Below, in pieces: positions 17,876 to 25,567 of a DNA stretch of 64,000 bases (positions are counted from its first letter, which is position 1; each line of letters opens with the position of its first letter). The notes below the pieces were generated by a model. The model worked only from the letters and a program-made list of their open reading frames with translations. It was not told the origin of the DNA and ran no database searches. The DNA is from Burkholderia cepacia (GTDB lineage: Bacteria > Pseudomonadota > Gammaproteobacteria > Burkholderiales > Burkholderiaceae): the NCBI RefSeq assembly GCF_029962485.1, contig NZ_CP073638.1, forward strand, positions 2,232,001-2,296,000, in the 5' to 3' direction. The translations under genes were made by a program, and so were the position numbers.

Positions 17876-19198
17876 GTGAAGCAAACCGCGGTTCCCCTCG
17901 ACACGGCCACGGCCGTGTCGCCCCCCGCCTCGCGTGCCGGGCGCGCAATCGCCGCGGCATCGATCGGCAACGCGCTGGAGTGGTACGACTTTTCCGTCTA
18001 CGCGTTTTTTGCGGTGTACATCGCGCAGAACTTCTTCCATCGCGGCAACACCGGCACCGAGCTGGTCGAGGCGTTCATGGCGTTCGGGATCGGCTTCATC
18101 GCGCGGCCGCTCGGCGCGCTCGCGATCGGCGTGTACGGCGATCGCGCCGGCCGCAAGGCCGCGCTGACGCTGACCATCCTCGTGATGGCGGCCGGCACCG
18201 GCATCATCGCGTTCGCGCCGCCGTTCACCGCGATCGGCATCGGCGCGCCGCTGCTGATCCTGTGCGGCCGGCTGCTGCAGGGTTTCTCGGCCGGCGGCGA
18301 AGTGGGCGGCGCCGCGGCGTTCCTGATCGAGCACGCGCCGGCGGACAAGAAGGGCCGCTACGCATCGTGGCTGCAGGCGAGCATGGCCGCGTCGAACATC
18401 CTCGGCGCGCTGGTCGCCACGGCCGTGACGCTCACGCTGTCGCGCGAACAGATCGGCGACTGGGGCTGGCGGATTCCGTTCATCCTCGGTCTCGCGATCG
18501 CGCCGGTCGGCCTGTGGCTGCGCAAGACGCTCGACGAAACGCCGCATTTCCGCGCGGAAATGGCACGCGCCGCGCACGCACCGGCCGAGCGCAAGACGCC
18601 GCTGCTGCAGGTCGTGCGCGACTATCCGCGCGCGCTCGTGGTCGGCACCGGGTTCTCGGTGCTGTGGGCCGTGTGCGTGTATGCGCTGGTGATCTACATG
18701 CCGACGCACGTGCAGCGCGCGCTGCATTTCGACGGGCGCGATGCGTTCATCGCGTCGCTGGTCGGCAACTGCCTGATGGCCGTCACCTGCGTGTGCGCCG
18801 GAAGCTGGTCGGATCGCTTCGGGCGGCGCAAGGTGCTGACGGCCGGCGCGACGCTGATGCTCGTGTCGGTGTATCCGCTGCTGCACTGGCTCGCCGACGT
18901 ACACACGCTCGCCGCGCTGATCGTCGTGCAAAGCGCGTTCTGCGTGATGGTCGCGATCTTCACGGGTGTCGCGCCCGCCGCGCTGTCGGAACTGTTCCCG
19001 ACCCGCGTGCGCGCGACCGGCATGTCGCTGTCCTACAACATCGCCACGACGATCTTCGGCGGCTTCGCGCCGGCGATCCTCGCGTGGCTCACGCAACGAT
19101 CGGGCAACCCGTTCGCGCCTGCCTGGTATGTGATGGTCGCGAGCGTCATCGCGCTCGTGTCGATCGCCGCGCTGTCTTCCACGTCACGTCACGCCTGA
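17876..19198 (+). CDS. MFS transporter, metabolite:H+ symporter (MHS) family
   Basis: This 440-residue membrane protein has twelve probable segments. IGNALEWYDFSVYAFFAVY near the N terminus, GDRAGRKAALTLTI (loop 2-3) and RLLQGFSAGGEVGGAAAFL are hallmarks of the MHS group (ProP, KgtP, ShiA). GTG 17876 follows GGAGATCGAA. Substrates of this group are betaines, organic acids and zwitterions; ergothioneine, a histidine betaine, or thiourocanate produced in the periplasm would fit the operon. Substrate is inference. Confidence 0.82.
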   Translation: MKQTAVPLDTATAVSPPASRAGRAIAAASIGNALEWYDFSVYAFFAVYIAQNFFHRGNTGTELVEAFMAFGIGFIARPLGALAIGVYGDRAGRKAALTLTILVMAAGTGIIAFAPPFTAIGIGAPLLILCGRLLQGFSAGGEVGGAAAFLIEHAPADKKGRYASWLQASMAASNILGALVATAVTLTLSREQIGDWGWRIPFILGLAIAPVGLWLRKTLDETPHFRAEMARAAHAPAERKTPLLQVVRDYPRALVVGTGFSVLWAVCVYALVIYMPTHVQRALHFDGRDAFIASLVGNCLMAVTCVCAGSWSDRFGRRKVLTAGATLMLVSVYPLLHWLADVHTLAALIVVQSAFCVMVAIFTGVAPAALSELFPTRVRATGMSLSYNIATTIFGGFAPAILAWLTQRSGNPFAPAWYVMVASVIALVSIAALSSTSRHA

Positions 19199-19215
19199 AT
19201 TCGGAGAACTGCTTC

Positions 19216-20850
19216 ATGCAACGCTTCCTCATGCGGAGCGCGGTCGCGCTCGCGCTTTTCGCCGCCGTCCCGGCCTTCGCGGACGTCACGCTCGACGGCC
19301 GGTCCGCCACGCCCGAATCGATCGCCCGCATCGCCGACGGCGAAGCCGTGTCGATCGCACCGGCCGCCCGCCAGCGCGTCGTCGCCGCGCACGACGTGCT
19401 GCTGAAGGCCGCCGCGGCCGGCCAGCAGATCTACGGGCTGACAGTCGGCGTCGGTCTCAACAAGGACCGCGAGATGGTCGATGCGCACGGCAAGCTGTCG
19501 CAGGAAGTCATCGACGCGTCGACGCGCTTCAACATCGGGCTGATCCACGCGCACTCGGGCAGCGTCGGCCCCGACATGAGCGTACGCGTGGCGCGCGCCG
19601 CGATGGCCGCCCGCCTGAACGCGATGCTCGACGGCGGCGCCGGCGTGCAGCCGGCGATCGTCGACGCGTATGCGCAGTTCCTCAATCGCGGCGTCACGCC
19701 CGCGATGCCGGCGGACGGCTCGATCGGCGAAGCCGACATCACGATCCTGAGCCATGTCGGCCTCGCGATGCTCGGCGAAGGCGACGTGTATTACCAGGGC
19801 CGCAAGGTCGCGGCCGCCGACGCGCTGAAGTCGACCGGCATCGCGACGATCCGCCCGTACGGCAAGGACGCACTCGCGATCCTCAGCTCCAACGCGTATT
19901 CGGCCGGCATGGGCGCACTGGCGCTCACCGACATGGCGCGGCTCGCGCGGGTGTCGAAGGTCGTGTTCGCGCTGAGCCTGCAGGGGCTGAACGGCAACGT
20001 GTCGCCGTTCCGCGAGGACACGCTCGCGCTGCGGCCGTTCCCGGCGACGCTGCGCGCCGGCGCCACGCTGCGCACGCTGCTCGCGGGCAGCAGCTTGTGG
20101 AACAAGGACCCGGAGCGGCCGCTGCAGGATCCGCTCAGCTTCCGTTCCGGCGTCTACCTGCTCGGCGAAGAGGATCGCACCTATGACGAGGCGCGTGCGT
20201 TGCTGCAGGTGCAGCTCAATTCGAGCGACGACAACCCAGGCGTCGCGGTCGGCGTCACGCCGAAGTCGACCCGCGCGCAGGATGCGGCCGGCTACGTCGA
20301 CGGTGGTGGCGCCGTGCTGCCGAGCGCGAACTTCGAACCGCTGCCGTGGGTACTCGCGTTCGAACAGCTCGGGCTCGCGCTCGGCCACAACGCACTCGCG
20401 TCCGCGCAACGCATCGTCAAGCTGAACGACCCGCACCTCACCGGCCTCTCGCGCTTCCTCGGCACCGAGGACACCGTGCATGCGTTCGGTGCGATGGAGA
20501 AGCCGCCGACCGCGCTCGCGATGACGGTGAAGTCGCTCGCGATGCCCGTGTCGCTCGACTACCTGCCCGTTGCGGGCGGCATCGAGGACATCGCGACGAA
20601 CGCGCCCGACGTCGTGCAGCGCGTGCAGAAGCAGATCGACGCGAGCTACACGCTGCTCGGCCTCGAGCTGATCGAGGCATCGCAAGCGATCGACCTGCGC
20701 CAGCGCAAGCAGCCGTCGTTCACGCTCGCGCCGGCCACGCAGCCGCTGTACCGCGCACTGCGTACCAAGGTCGCGTTCCTCCAGCGCGACCGCCCGCTCA
20801 CGCCCGATTTCCGCGCCGCCGATGCGCTGCTGCGCACGTATCGCGACTGA
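19216..20850 (+). CDS. exported histidine-ammonia-lyase-like protein lacking MIO triad (candidate ergothionase)
   Basis: This 544-residue aromatic amino acid lyase fold protein has recognisable IYGLTVGVGLNKDRE (substrate-side Tyr loop), NSSDDNPGVAVG and EKPPTALAMTVKSLA. Residues 1-22 are a signal peptide (cleavage after AFA), so it should act in the periplasm, unlike cytosolic HutH. Where HutH has the Ala-Ser-Gly that cyclises to MIO, this protein reads GSIGEADITILSH (Glu172-Ala173-Asp174). Loss of MIO fits an enzyme that eliminates a good leaving group such as trimethylamine, i.e. ergothionase making thiourocanate. GGAG ribosome site; 17 bases after the permease gene. Confidence 0.78.
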   Translation: MQRFLMRSAVALALFAAVPAFADVTLDGRSATPESIARIADGEAVSIAPAARQRVVAAHDVLLKAAAAGQQIYGLTVGVGLNKDREMVDAHGKLSQEVIDASTRFNIGLIHAHSGSVGPDMSVRVARAAMAARLNAMLDGGAGVQPAIVDAYAQFLNRGVTPAMPADGSIGEADITILSHVGLAMLGEGDVYYQGRKVAAADALKSTGIATIRPYGKDALAILSSNAYSAGMGALALTDMARLARVSKVVFALSLQGLNGNVSPFREDTLALRPFPATLRAGATLRTLLAGSSLWNKDPERPLQDPLSFRSGVYLLGEEDRTYDEARALLQVQLNSSDDNPGVAVGVTPKSTRAQDAAGYVDGGGAVLPSANFEPLPWVLAFEQLGLALGHNALASAQRIVKLNDPHLTGLSRFLGTEDTVHAFGAMEKPPTALAMTVKSLAMPVSLDYLPVAGGIEDIATNAPDVVQRVQKQIDASYTLLGLELIEASQAIDLRQRKQPSFTLAPATQPLYRALRTKVAFLQRDRPLTPDFRAADALLRTYRD

Positions 20851-20893
20851 GCGGCGCACCGCCCTTTCTTCGCTTCACCCGTCAGCTGTCCCG

Positions 20894-20928
20894 CCCGCAC
20901 CGCGATCGACATTCGATCGCGGTGCGGG
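20894..20928 (+). terminator. strong hairpin between lyase and porin genes
   Basis: Sixteen-base perfect arms (CCCGCACCGCGATCGA at 20894-20909, complement at 20913-20928) with a three-base loop. It separates the catabolic operon from the porin gene. There is no T-run, so it may be a terminator or an mRNA-stability hairpin that sets porin expression apart from the enzyme genes. Confidence 0.5.
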
Positions 20929-20996
20929 ACCCGAAGATCCGTTCGTATCGCACCGCCGCTCGCTGACTTTCAACCATCCCGCACCGGAACATCATC

Positions 20997-22097
20997 ATGA
21001 AAAGAATCCTGTTCGCGCTGCCGCTCGCCGCGGCCGCCACCGCTCACGCGCAAAGCAGCGTCACGCTGTACGGCATCGTCGAAGACGGCGTCGACTACGT
21101 GTCGAACGTGCAGGGCAAGCATCTCGTGCAGCTCGCGTCGGGCGTGACGGCCGGCAGCCGCTGGGGCGTGCGCGGCACCGAGGATCTCGGCGGCGGCCTC
21201 AGCGCGATCTTCCGGCTCGAAAGCGGCTTCGACCTCAACTCCGGCCGCCTCGGCAGCGGGCTCGCGTTCTCGCGCAACGCGTACGTCGGCCTGAACGACA
21301 CGAAGCTCGGCACGCTCACGCTCGGCCGCCAGTGGGATTCGATCGTCGACTACGTCGAGCCGTTCACGCTGAACGGCAACATCGGCGGCTACTACTTCGC
21401 GCACCCGAATGACATGGACAACACCGACAACGGCTTTCCGATCTCGAATGCGGTCAAGTACCGCAGCCCGACGATCGCGGGCATCACGTTCGGCGGCCTC
21501 TATGCGTTCGGCGGGCAGCCCGGCCGCTTCTCCGACAAAGCGACGTTCAGCGTCGGCGCGAGCTACGCGGCGGGCCCGGTCGGCTTCGGCATCGGCTATC
21601 TGCGGATCAACAACCCGGGCGTGTCGACACAGGGCTACCAGAACTATCCGGGCTTCACGAACGCGATCTACGGCAACTACCTCGATGCGGCGCGCGCGCA
21701 GAAGGTGTTCGGCGTAGGCGCGTCGTATCAGGTCGTGCAGTGGCTCAAGGTGCTCGCCGACTTCACGAATACGAACTTCCAGCATGGCAGCGCGGGGCAC
21801 GACGCGACGTTCCAGAACTACGAGCTGTCGACGCTCGTCACGCCGACGCCGGCCGTAACGGTCGGCGCCGGCTATACGTACACGACGGGCCGCGACCACG
21901 CGACGAACGCCGAACCGAAGTATCACCAGTTCAACCTGAGCGTCGAATACGCGCTGTCCAAGCGCACGAGCGTCTACGTGATGGGTGCGTTCCAGAAGGC
22001 GGCCGGCGACGCACCGGTCGCGCAGATCGCGGGCTTCAATCCGTCGAGCAACCAGAAGCAGGCCGTCGGGCGCGCGGGCATCCGCCACGTGTTCTGA
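20997..22097 (+). CDS. outer-membrane porin
   Basis: This 366-residue protein has a signal peptide MKRILFALPLAAAATAHA, then QSSVTLYGIVEDGVDYVSN (first strand), RGTEDLGGGLSAIFRLESGF, FSRNAYVGLNDTKLGTLTLG and the final VGRAGIRHVF. These are the standard motifs of the Burkholderia OmpC-type trimeric porins. Location after the lyase/permease operon suggests it brings the same small polar substrate across the outer membrane. ATG 20997 has only a weak GGAA-like site. Confidence 0.87.
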   Translation: MKRILFALPLAAAATAHAQSSVTLYGIVEDGVDYVSNVQGKHLVQLASGVTAGSRWGVRGTEDLGGGLSAIFRLESGFDLNSGRLGSGLAFSRNAYVGLNDTKLGTLTLGRQWDSIVDYVEPFTLNGNIGGYYFAHPNDMDNTDNGFPISNAVKYRSPTIAGITFGGLYAFGGQPGRFSDKATFSVGASYAAGPVGFGIGYLRINNPGVSTQGYQNYPGFTNAIYGNYLDAARAQKVFGVGASYQVVQWLKVLADFTNTNFQHGSAGHDATFQNYELSTLVTPTPAVTVGAGYTYTTGRDHATNAEPKYHQFNLSVEYALSKRTSVYVMGAFQKAAGDAPVAQIAGFNPSSNQKQAVGRAGIRHVF

Positions 22098-22162
22098 CGC
22101 GCCGTTCGACGGGTGCCGCCGCGCACCCGTCCGCCTCTCTTTCTTCACGCCATTCAATCAGT

Positions 22163-23233
22163 ATGCCTATTCATTTGATCCGGAGTGCCGGCAGGCGCCG
22201 CCGGCTGCTGTCGACCGTCGGCGCATCGCTGATCGCCTGTACGATCGCCGACGACGCCACGGCCCAGTCGTCCGTCTCGCTGTACGGGCTGGCCGACGTC
22301 TATGTCGGCACGCAAAAGAGCCTCGGCAAGCCGCGCGCGTATGCCATGAATTCGGGCGGCTTCACGACGAGCTTCTGGGGAATCGGCGGCCGCGAGGATC
22401 TCGGCGGCGGCTACGCGCTGCAGTTCGCGCTCGAAGCGTTCATGCGCCCGTCGAACGGCGGCGCCGGCCGCTTCAGCGGCGATACGTTCTTCGGGCGCAA
22501 CGCGTATGTCGGCGTCGCGGCGCCGTACGGCGTGCTGCGCGCGGGACGCAACACGACACCGTATTACGTCTCGGTCGTGCGCTTCAACCCGTTCTCGACG
22601 TCGTTCGGCTTCTCGCCGGCGCTGAACCAGATGTACAAGGGCGTATCGGGGCAAGGCCTCGTCGGCGACAACGGCTGGAGCAATTCGGTGCTGGTTTCGA
22701 CGCCCGGCGAGCACGCGCTGCAAGCGAGCCTGATCTATGCGACCGGCAACGCGCCCGGCCACGCGGGCGCGAACCAGTGGGGTGGCAACTTCACCTACGA
22801 CGGGCGCCGCGCGTTCAGCGCGACGCTCGCGTTCCAGCAGGCGAAATTCGACCGGACGCCAGGCGACCTGAACGCCGCCATCACCGGCTTCACGCAGCAG
22901 GACGCCGTGCTGGCCGGCGTCGGCTACGACCTGAAGGTCGTGAAGTTCACCGCGTTCTATCAGTACGTGCACGATGCGATCGACGGCGGCGGGCTCGGCA
23001 CCCACAGCGCGCAGGTGGGCGCAGCGGTGCCGATCGGCTTCGGCACGGTGCTCGCGTCGGTGATGGCCGCGAAGAGCCACGGGCGCGACCGCCCGTCGAG
23101 AACGACCTGGGCGCTCGGCTACGACTACCGGCTGTCGAAGCGGACCGACGTGTACGTGGCCTACATGCGTGACCGTGCGAGCGGCTACGGCAATGGCGAC
23201 TCGGCCGGGCTCGGGCTGCGCACGGCGTTCTGA
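22163..23233 (+). CDS. second outer-membrane porin, divergent subtype
   Basis: This is a 356-residue protein. The N terminus is unusual (IRSAGRRRRLLSTVGA before the hydrophobic core, cleavage probably after DATA), followed by QSSVSLYGLADVYVGTQKSL and GGREDLGGGYALQFALEAFM, so the barrel is a porin. LSKRTDVYVAYMRDRASG near the end is also typical. It ends GLGLRTAF with terminal Phe. Only 65 bases separate it from the preceding porin gene, so the two are probably co-transcribed. Two non-identical porins in tandem point to gene duplication and divergence. The long Arg run may form a twin-basic export region. Confidence 0.82.
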   Translation: MPIHLIRSAGRRRRLLSTVGASLIACTIADDATAQSSVSLYGLADVYVGTQKSLGKPRAYAMNSGGFTTSFWGIGGREDLGGGYALQFALEAFMRPSNGGAGRFSGDTFFGRNAYVGVAAPYGVLRAGRNTTPYYVSVVRFNPFSTSFGFSPALNQMYKGVSGQGLVGDNGWSNSVLVSTPGEHALQASLIYATGNAPGHAGANQWGGNFTYDGRRAFSATLAFQQAKFDRTPGDLNAAITGFTQQDAVLAGVGYDLKVVKFTAFYQYVHDAIDGGGLGTHSAQVGAAVPIGFGTVLASVMAAKSHGRDRPSRTTWALGYDYRLSKRTDVYVAYMRDRASGYGNGDSAGLGLRTAF

Positions 23234-23311
23234 GCCGGCGCGACAGCGCGGTGCGGTGCGACGCCGTGCGGCGCGGCGACGATGCTACGCTTCGCGCGCG
23301 GCGCGCGATGA

Positions 23312-24016
23312 CTACGCGTCGACTTCCGCGTGCAGCAGCAACACCGCGTCGCGCTTCTCCAGCAAGTGCCGCCGCAGGATCGCCGCGAGCGCCTTGCCGT
23401 CGCGTGCCTCCAGCGCCTTGATCATCTCCTCGTGATCGTGCACCGCGCGATCCCACTTCTCGACGTGCTGGTTCGAGCGGAACCGCATCGACATGATCCG
23501 GCGGTTGATCGCCTGGTACGTGCCGCGCAGCGCCGAATTGCGCGCGGCCTCGTTGATGCGGTCGTGGATTTCCTGGTTGCGGCTGTAGTAGCCGGGCAGA
23601 TCGTTCTGCATCCGGCACGCGAGCATCGAGTAATGCAGCGCCTTGATCTCCGCGAGTTCGGCCGGCGTGATGCGCTCGCAAGCCAGCTCGCCTGAAAACG
23701 CCTCCAGCCCCGACATCAGCTCGAACGTCTCGCGGATCTCCGATTCGCTCATCCGGTACACGCTCGCGCCGCGGTTCGGCGACAGCACCAGCAGCCCCTC
23801 GGACGCCAGCACCTTGAACGCCTCGCGCAGCGGCGTACGCGAAATGCCGAGCGTCTCGCACAGCTCGCGCTCGTTCAGCCGCATGCCGGGCGTCAGCACG
23901 CCTTCGACGATGAACTTGCGCAGGTGCTCGACGACCGTGTCATGCAGCCGTTGCCGCTCCAGTTTCGGCAGTGCCGGCGCGCCGCCGGCATGCTCCAGAT
24001 CATTCAAATTTTGCAT
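23312..24016 (-). CDS. GntR family regulator (FCD/FadR subfamily)
   Basis: This 234-residue protein has a winged HTH in about 20-85 (VEHLRKFIVEGVLTPGMRLN, ELCETLGISRTPLREAF) and an all-helical FCD effector domain in about 95-230 with metal-type His/Asp positions (NQEIHDRINEAA, HDHEEMIKALEARDGKAL). ATG 24016 with AAGGA eight bases upstream; the start codon lies inside a perfect palindrome, suggesting autoregulation. It is divergent from the aminotransferase/MFS operon and presumably represses it until a substrate-derived organic acid binds. Confidence 0.87.
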   Translation of the reverse strand: MQNLNDLEHAGGAPALPKLERQRLHDTVVEHLRKFIVEGVLTPGMRLNERELCETLGISRTPLREAFKVLASEGLLVLSPNRGASVYRMSESEIRETFELMSGLEAFSGELACERITPAELAEIKALHYSMLACRMQNDLPGYYSRNQEIHDRINEAARNSALRGTYQAINRRIMSMRFRSNQHVEKWDRAVHDHEEMIKALEARDGKALAAILRRHLLEKRDAVLLLHAEVDA

Positions 24017-24021
24017 GCAAA
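24010..24021. promoter_or_regulatory. GntR operator 1, palindrome over the regulator start codon
   Basis: The perfect 12-base palindrome TTTGCATGCAAA spans the ATG of the GntR gene. It shares the TTTGCAT half site with the element at 24155-24175. A repressor bound here would block initiation of its own gene. Confidence 0.6.
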
Positions 24022-24154
24022 GTCCTTCCCTCTTGCTTCCCGCGATTCTACTGCAACTCGCCCGACCCGAATATCGCCCCGCCAATATCGGGTAAACACC
24101 GGCATTTTCGGCGAAATCAGCGCTTGGTTCTACTGCGATCGCTCTGCTAAAGTA

Positions 24155-24175
24155 TTTTGCATTCAAAATGCAAAA
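24155..24175. promoter_or_regulatory. GntR operator 2 upstream of aminotransferase gene
   Basis: The inverted repeat TTTTGCATT-CAA-AATGCAAAA (nine-base arms) lies 25 bases before the aminotransferase start; a further ATGCAA follows at 24175-24180. It has the same half site as the palindrome over the regulator start. Position between -10 region and ribosome site fits repression of the operon. Confidence 0.65.
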
Positions 24176-24199
24176 TGCAACCAAGGAGACAGAACGACC

Positions 24200-25420
24200 A
24201 TGCTGCAACTCGACTTTCACCCGTCCGGCCGCCACTTCCTGCAGATTCCGGGGCCGAGCCCGGTACCCGACCGCATCCTGCGGGCGATGAGCTACCCGAC
24301 CATCGACCACCGTGGCCCCGAATTCGGCGCACTCGGCCTGAAGGTGCTGGCCGGCATCAAGAAGATCTTCAAGACCACGCAGCCGGTGGTCATCTATCCG
24401 GCGTCGGGCACCGGCGCATGGGAAGCCGCGCTGACCAACACGCTGAGCGCCGACGACACCGTGCTGATGGTTGAGACCGGCCACTTCGCGACGCTGTGGA
24501 AGAAGATGGCCGAGGCGCTCGGCCTGAAACCCGAATTCCTCGGGCTGCCGGGCATCGAAGGCTGGCGCCGCGGCGTGCAGCCCGACATGATCGAAGCGCG
24601 CCTGCGCGCCGACACAGCGCGCGACATCAAGGCCGTGTGCGTGGTGCACAACGAGACGTCCACCGGCGTCACGTCCGACATCGCCGCGGTGCGCCGCGCG
24701 ATCGACGCGGCCGGCCACCCGGCGCTGCTGATGGTCGACACGATCTCGGGGCTCGCGTCCGCCGACTACCGCCATGACGAATGGGGCGTCGACGTAACGG
24801 TGTCGGGTTCGCAGAAGGGGTTGATGCTGCCGCCGGGCATCAGCTTCAACGCGGTGTCGCCGAAGGCGCTCGCGGCGAGCGAGCACGCGAAGCTGCCGCG
24901 CGCGTTCTGGGGCTGGCACGAGATCATCGAGGCGAACAGGAACGGCTACTGGCCGTACACGCCGAACACCAACCTGCTGTACGGGCTGGCCGAAGCGCTC
25001 GACATGATCCTCGGCGAAGGGCTCGACAACGTGTTCGCGCGCCACCAGCGGCTCGCGGAAGCGACGCGCCGCGCGGTGCGCGCATGGGGCCTCGAGATCC
25101 AGTGCGCGGACCCGGCCGTCTACAGCCCCGTGCTGACCGGCGTGATGATGCCCGACGGCGTCGACGCGGACGCCGTGCGCAAGCTGATCTACGAACGCTT
25201 CGACATGTCGCTCGGGCAAGCGCTCGGCAAGATGCGCGGCAAGATGTTCCGCATCGGCCATCTCGGCGACTGCAACGACCTCACGCTGATGGCCACGCTC
25301 GCCGGTTGCGAGATGGGGTTGAAACTCGCCGGCGTGCCGGTTGCCGCGAGCGGCGTGGTCGCGGCGATGGACTATCTCGCGTCGAACACCCATACGCCCG
25401 CGCTGCGCGCGGCGGCCTGA
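24200..25420 (+). CDS. class V aminotransferase (serine/alanine-glyoxylate aminotransferase family)
   Basis: This is a 406-residue PLP fold-type I protein. HFLQIPGPSPVPDRIL at the N terminus, YPASGTGAWEAAL (cofactor phosphate), HNETSTGVT, MVDTISGLAS and VSGSQKGLMLPPG with Lys206 as Schiff-base lysine define the AGXT/serine-glyoxylate group, which also includes ureidoglycine- and aspartate-glyoxylate aminotransferases. AAGGAGA site before ATG 24200. First gene under the GntR operator, followed by an MFS carrier. The exact amino donor cannot be read from sequence. Confidence 0.83.
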   Translation: MLQLDFHPSGRHFLQIPGPSPVPDRILRAMSYPTIDHRGPEFGALGLKVLAGIKKIFKTTQPVVIYPASGTGAWEAALTNTLSADDTVLMVETGHFATLWKKMAEALGLKPEFLGLPGIEGWRRGVQPDMIEARLRADTARDIKAVCVVHNETSTGVTSDIAAVRRAIDAAGHPALLMVDTISGLASADYRHDEWGVDVTVSGSQKGLMLPPGISFNAVSPKALAASEHAKLPRAFWGWHEIIEANRNGYWPYTPNTNLLYGLAEALDMILGEGLDNVFARHQRLAEATRRAVRAWGLEIQCADPAVYSPVLTGVMMPDGVDADAVRKLIYERFDMSLGQALGKMRGKMFRIGHLGDCNDLTLMATLAGCEMGLKLAGVPVAASGVVAAMDYLASNTHTPALRAAA

Positions 25421-25567
25421 CCGCGCGTGCCTGCGGCCCGCCGCAGGCACATCGCTTATTCCCCTTTGCGGCCCGCACGACGCGCGGCCGCGCTGCATCG
25501 GCACGAAACCGGCCTCAGAGCCGGCGCGGTTGCAGCGGCAAGCCAGACAACATTCAGGAGACGCAAC

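Noticed and set aside
14993..19096. Very long open frame (over 1300 codons) on the minus strand opposite DUF917, urocanase and permease genes
   Set aside because: Composition is Arg/Ala/His-rich with no domain; the opposite strand has full-length enzymes with catalytic motifs. It is an antisense shadow caused by high GC content.
17368..19215. In-frame upstream extension of the lyase gene across the MFS permease
   Set aside because: The extension has no protein character; ATG 19216 gives a GGAG ribosome site and a perfect signal peptide.
15092..20850. Ordinary histidine utilisation (hut) operon
   Set aside because: Urocanase and lyase homologues are present but hutI and hutG are absent, the lyase is exported and lacks the MIO triad, and the hydantoin/carbamoyl enzymes fit a different route.
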